Positions 63,701 through 64,000 of a stretch of 64,000 bases of DNA are shown here, piece by piece. Position 1 is the stretch's first letter, and the number at the start of each line of letters is the position of its first letter. This DNA comes from Ruminococcus sp. (lineage in GTDB: Bacteria > Bacillota > Clostridia > Oscillospirales > Ruminococcaceae), in assembly GCA_017620025.1 (NCBI GenBank), contig JAFZRF010000043.1:37875-101874 (forward strand), given 5' to 3'. The notes under the pieces are model-generated. The model did no database searches and was not told the DNA's origin. It saw nothing but the letters and a program-made list of their open reading frames with translations. Made by a program: the position numbers and the translations under genes.

Positions 63701-64000
63701 ACAAATCTGGACGGCACTTCACTGGAGGACGTAAAGGTAACTCTGGGCAAGGGTTCAGACGAAACAAAGCTTGAGCAGAGCGAAAACAAGATCAGCTTCA
63801 TCTCAGGCACAACAGACACAGTCCTTTCAAAGCTTCCCGCAGGCAAGTATTCACTGGAAGAGATCCAGACACCCGGTGACGAGTACAACAAGGCTGAGAC
63901 CATCACCTTTACAATCGACGAGTATGGCAAGATAACAGACGTTAAGAATGCCAGCAGCGTAGAAGAGACAAAGGAAAACGATGAGACAGTCGGCGGCAAG
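57788..64000 (+). CDS. Giant secreted SpaA-type adhesin or pilin, 3'-truncated by the window edge
   Basis: I read an uninterrupted frame of 2071 codons from ATG 57788 to the last base; there is no stop, so the C-terminus (sortase motif or repeats) is outside. A Sec signal peptide (MKISLRKRITSFL, then hydrophobic to about residue 32, TATA-LP) shows export. Residues about 35-585 are beta-rich with no domain I can name. Residues about 586-817 match a choice-of-anchor A domain (ending in GGTSRGWMVTGGTFHNDGGE). Nine SpaA-like prealbumin repeats follow (see 60247-64000), with LPDGKYKLTET-type E-boxes and first-strand SKK lysines that could make isopeptide bonds. The likely role is a wall-anchored adhesin or pilus component. 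The minus-strand frames across it are shadows. Confidence 0.9.
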   Translation, partial: MKISLRKRITSFLTASVMTATSLTLTQLTATALPAGTGNAEPVTSGFSLDQEALKTGEGPDGNAQYISAANVYANIAFTDSNDQAVAVTLPDNTYYLLVEGTGTQRMGLQSKDVTGTKLIELGVADASSWASKAGDLNAFQSTGGIWGPGMGAQVTPTSLKGTLLLNDDPSVELTEANAVDRKDTLATSSIKATVDGKTKVFDVDTAESLTAKTGPGANNNTAEIHAKSADERTLQINILRYDEKTKTTVSPTTGKKYYVYSYLVDKGESPTRENAKGYLFKQFDPETDETTEIKYKYGSDFRAASNDSGNTNESTIAFDPEQYDIYYRVYLSNEDLSSDLQIANLEQSGADNIPGFRANAVQRQGNTDVVNFVKDSVGYEVKTIPDGITFTDADRLYVFVQVKHATSSDTYALAPYDGSTLIFQDADTASWGDQNGNIINGERITGNETVIIKLLQRNANQNTLSISNAQQLSGCIEIKDGDIIKGYTVNIPGQEREAVADLENETTMLTDYIKFTPLSVENEYDYLSILGDAVEFGITAQNFNQTNHLETNYAAINFSNPENINADPDFSRLEGSDEKFGGHFYVANFVNDSDKLRLGGNSFDAVIHVPDKSHIQATGIEGGHGQDHYTIVEESADLITAKITPMLDHMKQISNELASKSINAKTIDIGGNKCELDTTGYPDDATIYVNADEIASYFKGSEGVTVKKLPDQTIVFNFTNTDSVELASIKYVLPDGNVSITNDESGESDEVARHIVYNLNSCKNVKIDGATGIFLIPQPDSDAVLGGTSRGWMVTGGTFHNDGGEWHYAYQELKKELDYISFSKVDITDGKTEIAGATLTIVPMDDTVDLTAAGITVKQGSTDLTDSAVTANKIEFVTNGKVNVKVTGLPDGKYKLTETGDNFTNDKGDTFTVIPGEFIFEVKDGAIISKTEKDEEGNNVTTNFTGESAASYDTVQTGVPGYYATTGQSVVVGDGKYITVSKIDIVNQQEIAGAHIEIIYDDYTMGMWGTGGKNLSNVVVKQGDKTITNAGGRAWNSTLRFDSDGINPVKIGNLPDGNYTIKETGETFIGSDGKEYSVISSTASFVVKNGLIVSKTEADSTKDFITDGYEILGTEPDYYFTDAATIVVGDAEVLGEEKTITVSKKITGAADEVAGAQFKLTGVNDEGQSIDLTNIPVRKATIDERSADYIVWTSTGEAAEIINLPNGTYTLEEKVAPDGCTVVSAFEFKVEDGKVTLVNAETTGVTTTDGNDGLIITDDISTISISKKAVSGEDELAGAEITLSISSAFKDNNGDNEITLDDADFENVKVLRGTEDITSDALNIIEKTITYVSGDSPVTIKGLPDGVYSLAETGGEFTVGEGDEAVTYSVVDSVLSFTIREGVITTLDAEAKSENNDSIAKVTSATTIEISDAEKVEEKPVIISKKVVGGGEEAPDAVFELTGVTGEGDEETPILFTNVTVENASESKVSTDEKTLSWTSGDTAAEFSGLPAGTYTLEEKAAPDGYQVVSIFKFKIDDEGNVTLLTSETTGGTVTAEDGTITITDDISDIKISKNAVNGESELPGAEITITLDKPAKDGKTLEGNITVLQGKTDITDASVNGNVIKYTSASDAVEIKGLPDGEYTLKETGGEFVNDGTVYTVIDSEFKFTVNNGVISESTKVTDDNGTIESTDDSTIKISDAKTKTVTISKKAVGGEDELPGASLKLTLTKPAEGVTDLSKTFDKDLSSDKMSIEWKSTDNAKVISNLPDGTYELRETGDDFTVGEITYSVIESTLTFEVKGGEITAVQKITDEATGGTMEINDASTITVSDAEAIEAAPVVISKSAVTNGKSENLAGAILVVEYKGNDDIDLSEVAIKGLTKSTDGKLTADTFVVDEEAKTVTFISGAEDSELSGLPAGKYELIEDTAPLGYAKTTSIPFNLEKDGTVKVNDKALEVLDLTDKVIEAAISKVEIAGEGTAELKGAKLTLTNLDGTSLEDVKVTLGKGSDETKLEQSENKISFISGTTDTVLSKLPAGKYSLEEIQTPGDEYNKAETITFTIDEYGKITDVKNASSVEETKENDETVGGK
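60247..64000 (+). repeat. Nine tandem SpaA-like domain repeats
   Basis: Repeat starts, by the first-strand motif (I/V)xxSK, are near 60247, 60722, 61207, 61576, 62050, 62436, 62849, 63253 and 63631. Each carries a G-A motif (AGAEI, PGASL) soon after, a LPxGxYxLxE box, and a terminal strand ending near ITDD or ISDA. Two forms occur: one with EEKxAPDGY (for example the third and fifth repeats) and one with ETGGEF or ETGDDF (second, fourth, sixth, seventh). The third-fourth and fifth-sixth pairs resemble each other as two-domain units. Confidence 0.85.

Noticed and set aside
58207-63999. Several minus-strand open frames of 85-261 codons across the adhesin gene
   Set aside because: They are Ser/Val-rich antisense shadows of the repeat gene, recur at the repeat period and lack SD sites. 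The plus-strand frame is continuous and carries signal peptide and domains.
1-64000. tRNA or rRNA genes, CRISPR arrays, IS elements, prophage genes
   Set aside because: The intergenic gaps were read on both strands, and none shows a tRNA cloverleaf, regularly spaced direct repeats, transposase or integrase.

Overview
The window looks like chromosome of a strictly anaerobic Bacillota bacterium, most likely a gut or rumen Ruminococcus or a close Oscillospiraceae relative. This is inferred from gene content: an Rnf complex, indolepyruvate:ferredoxin oxidoreductase, FeoAB with its tiny Cys-rich partner, secreted proteins with Thr-rich linkers, a clostridial-type second type IIA topoisomerase pair, and a SpaA-type surface protein. 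Genes are dense, with strong Shine-Dalgarno (SD) sites, many ATGA overlaps and sigma-A-like promoters with 17-bp spacers. I see no tRNA, rRNA, CRISPR array, insertion sequence or phage gene.

Layout. 1-5.2 kb: tail of an unidentified gene, a GH42 beta-galactosidase, D-aminoacyl-tRNA deacylase, a transpeptidase-type penicillin-binding protein and a CobW-like GTPase. 5.3-10.9 kb: a divergent type IIA topoisomerase (B and A subunits) with a membrane protein between them. 10.9-13.7 kb (minus strand): AraC regulator, left-handed beta-helix transferase-like protein and a secreted SGNH hydrolase. 13.9-19.7 kb: a 1933-residue transglutaminase-like/DUF4011/helicase/nuclease/DUF3320 protein, a candidate phage-defence protein. 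19.7-23.2 kb: murT-gatD (peptidoglycan amidation) and a GH25 lysozyme lipoprotein. 23.2-26.9 kb: iorA-iorB-paaK, aromatic 2-oxoacid to aryl-CoA metabolism.

26.9-37.7 kb is an envelope-stress or antimicrobial-peptide type island. An FtsX-type ABC transporter runs leftward, two consecutive two-component systems run rightward, and then an ATPase plus two permeases (like lantibiotic-immunity EFG transporters) is followed by a membrane-anchored S41 protease. 37.8-39.4 kb: cyclase-family protein, PAP2 phosphatase and GNAT protein. 39.4-45.9 kb: a TPP riboswitch with terminator controls thiS-F-G-H-tenI-thiE-thiD-thiC. 46.0-48.5 kb: a FeoA-FeoB fusion and a 46-residue Cys-rich membrane protein behind a palindrome-rich promoter. 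48.5-52.2 kb: GNAT protein and a four-domain LacI-sensor/AraC regulator (minus), and a divergent AraC regulator (plus). 52.5-57.4 kb: rnfCDGEAB. 57.8 kb to the end: the first 2071 codons of a giant secreted adhesin (choice-of-anchor A domain plus nine SpaA-like repeats) behind a long structured leader. It is open at the right edge.

The points most worth following up are a shared CCTATTGCAA -35 element at three promoters, the helicase protein whose nuclease motif looks degenerate, the double TCS/double ABC island, and the adhesin with its leader and two-domain higher-order repeat.
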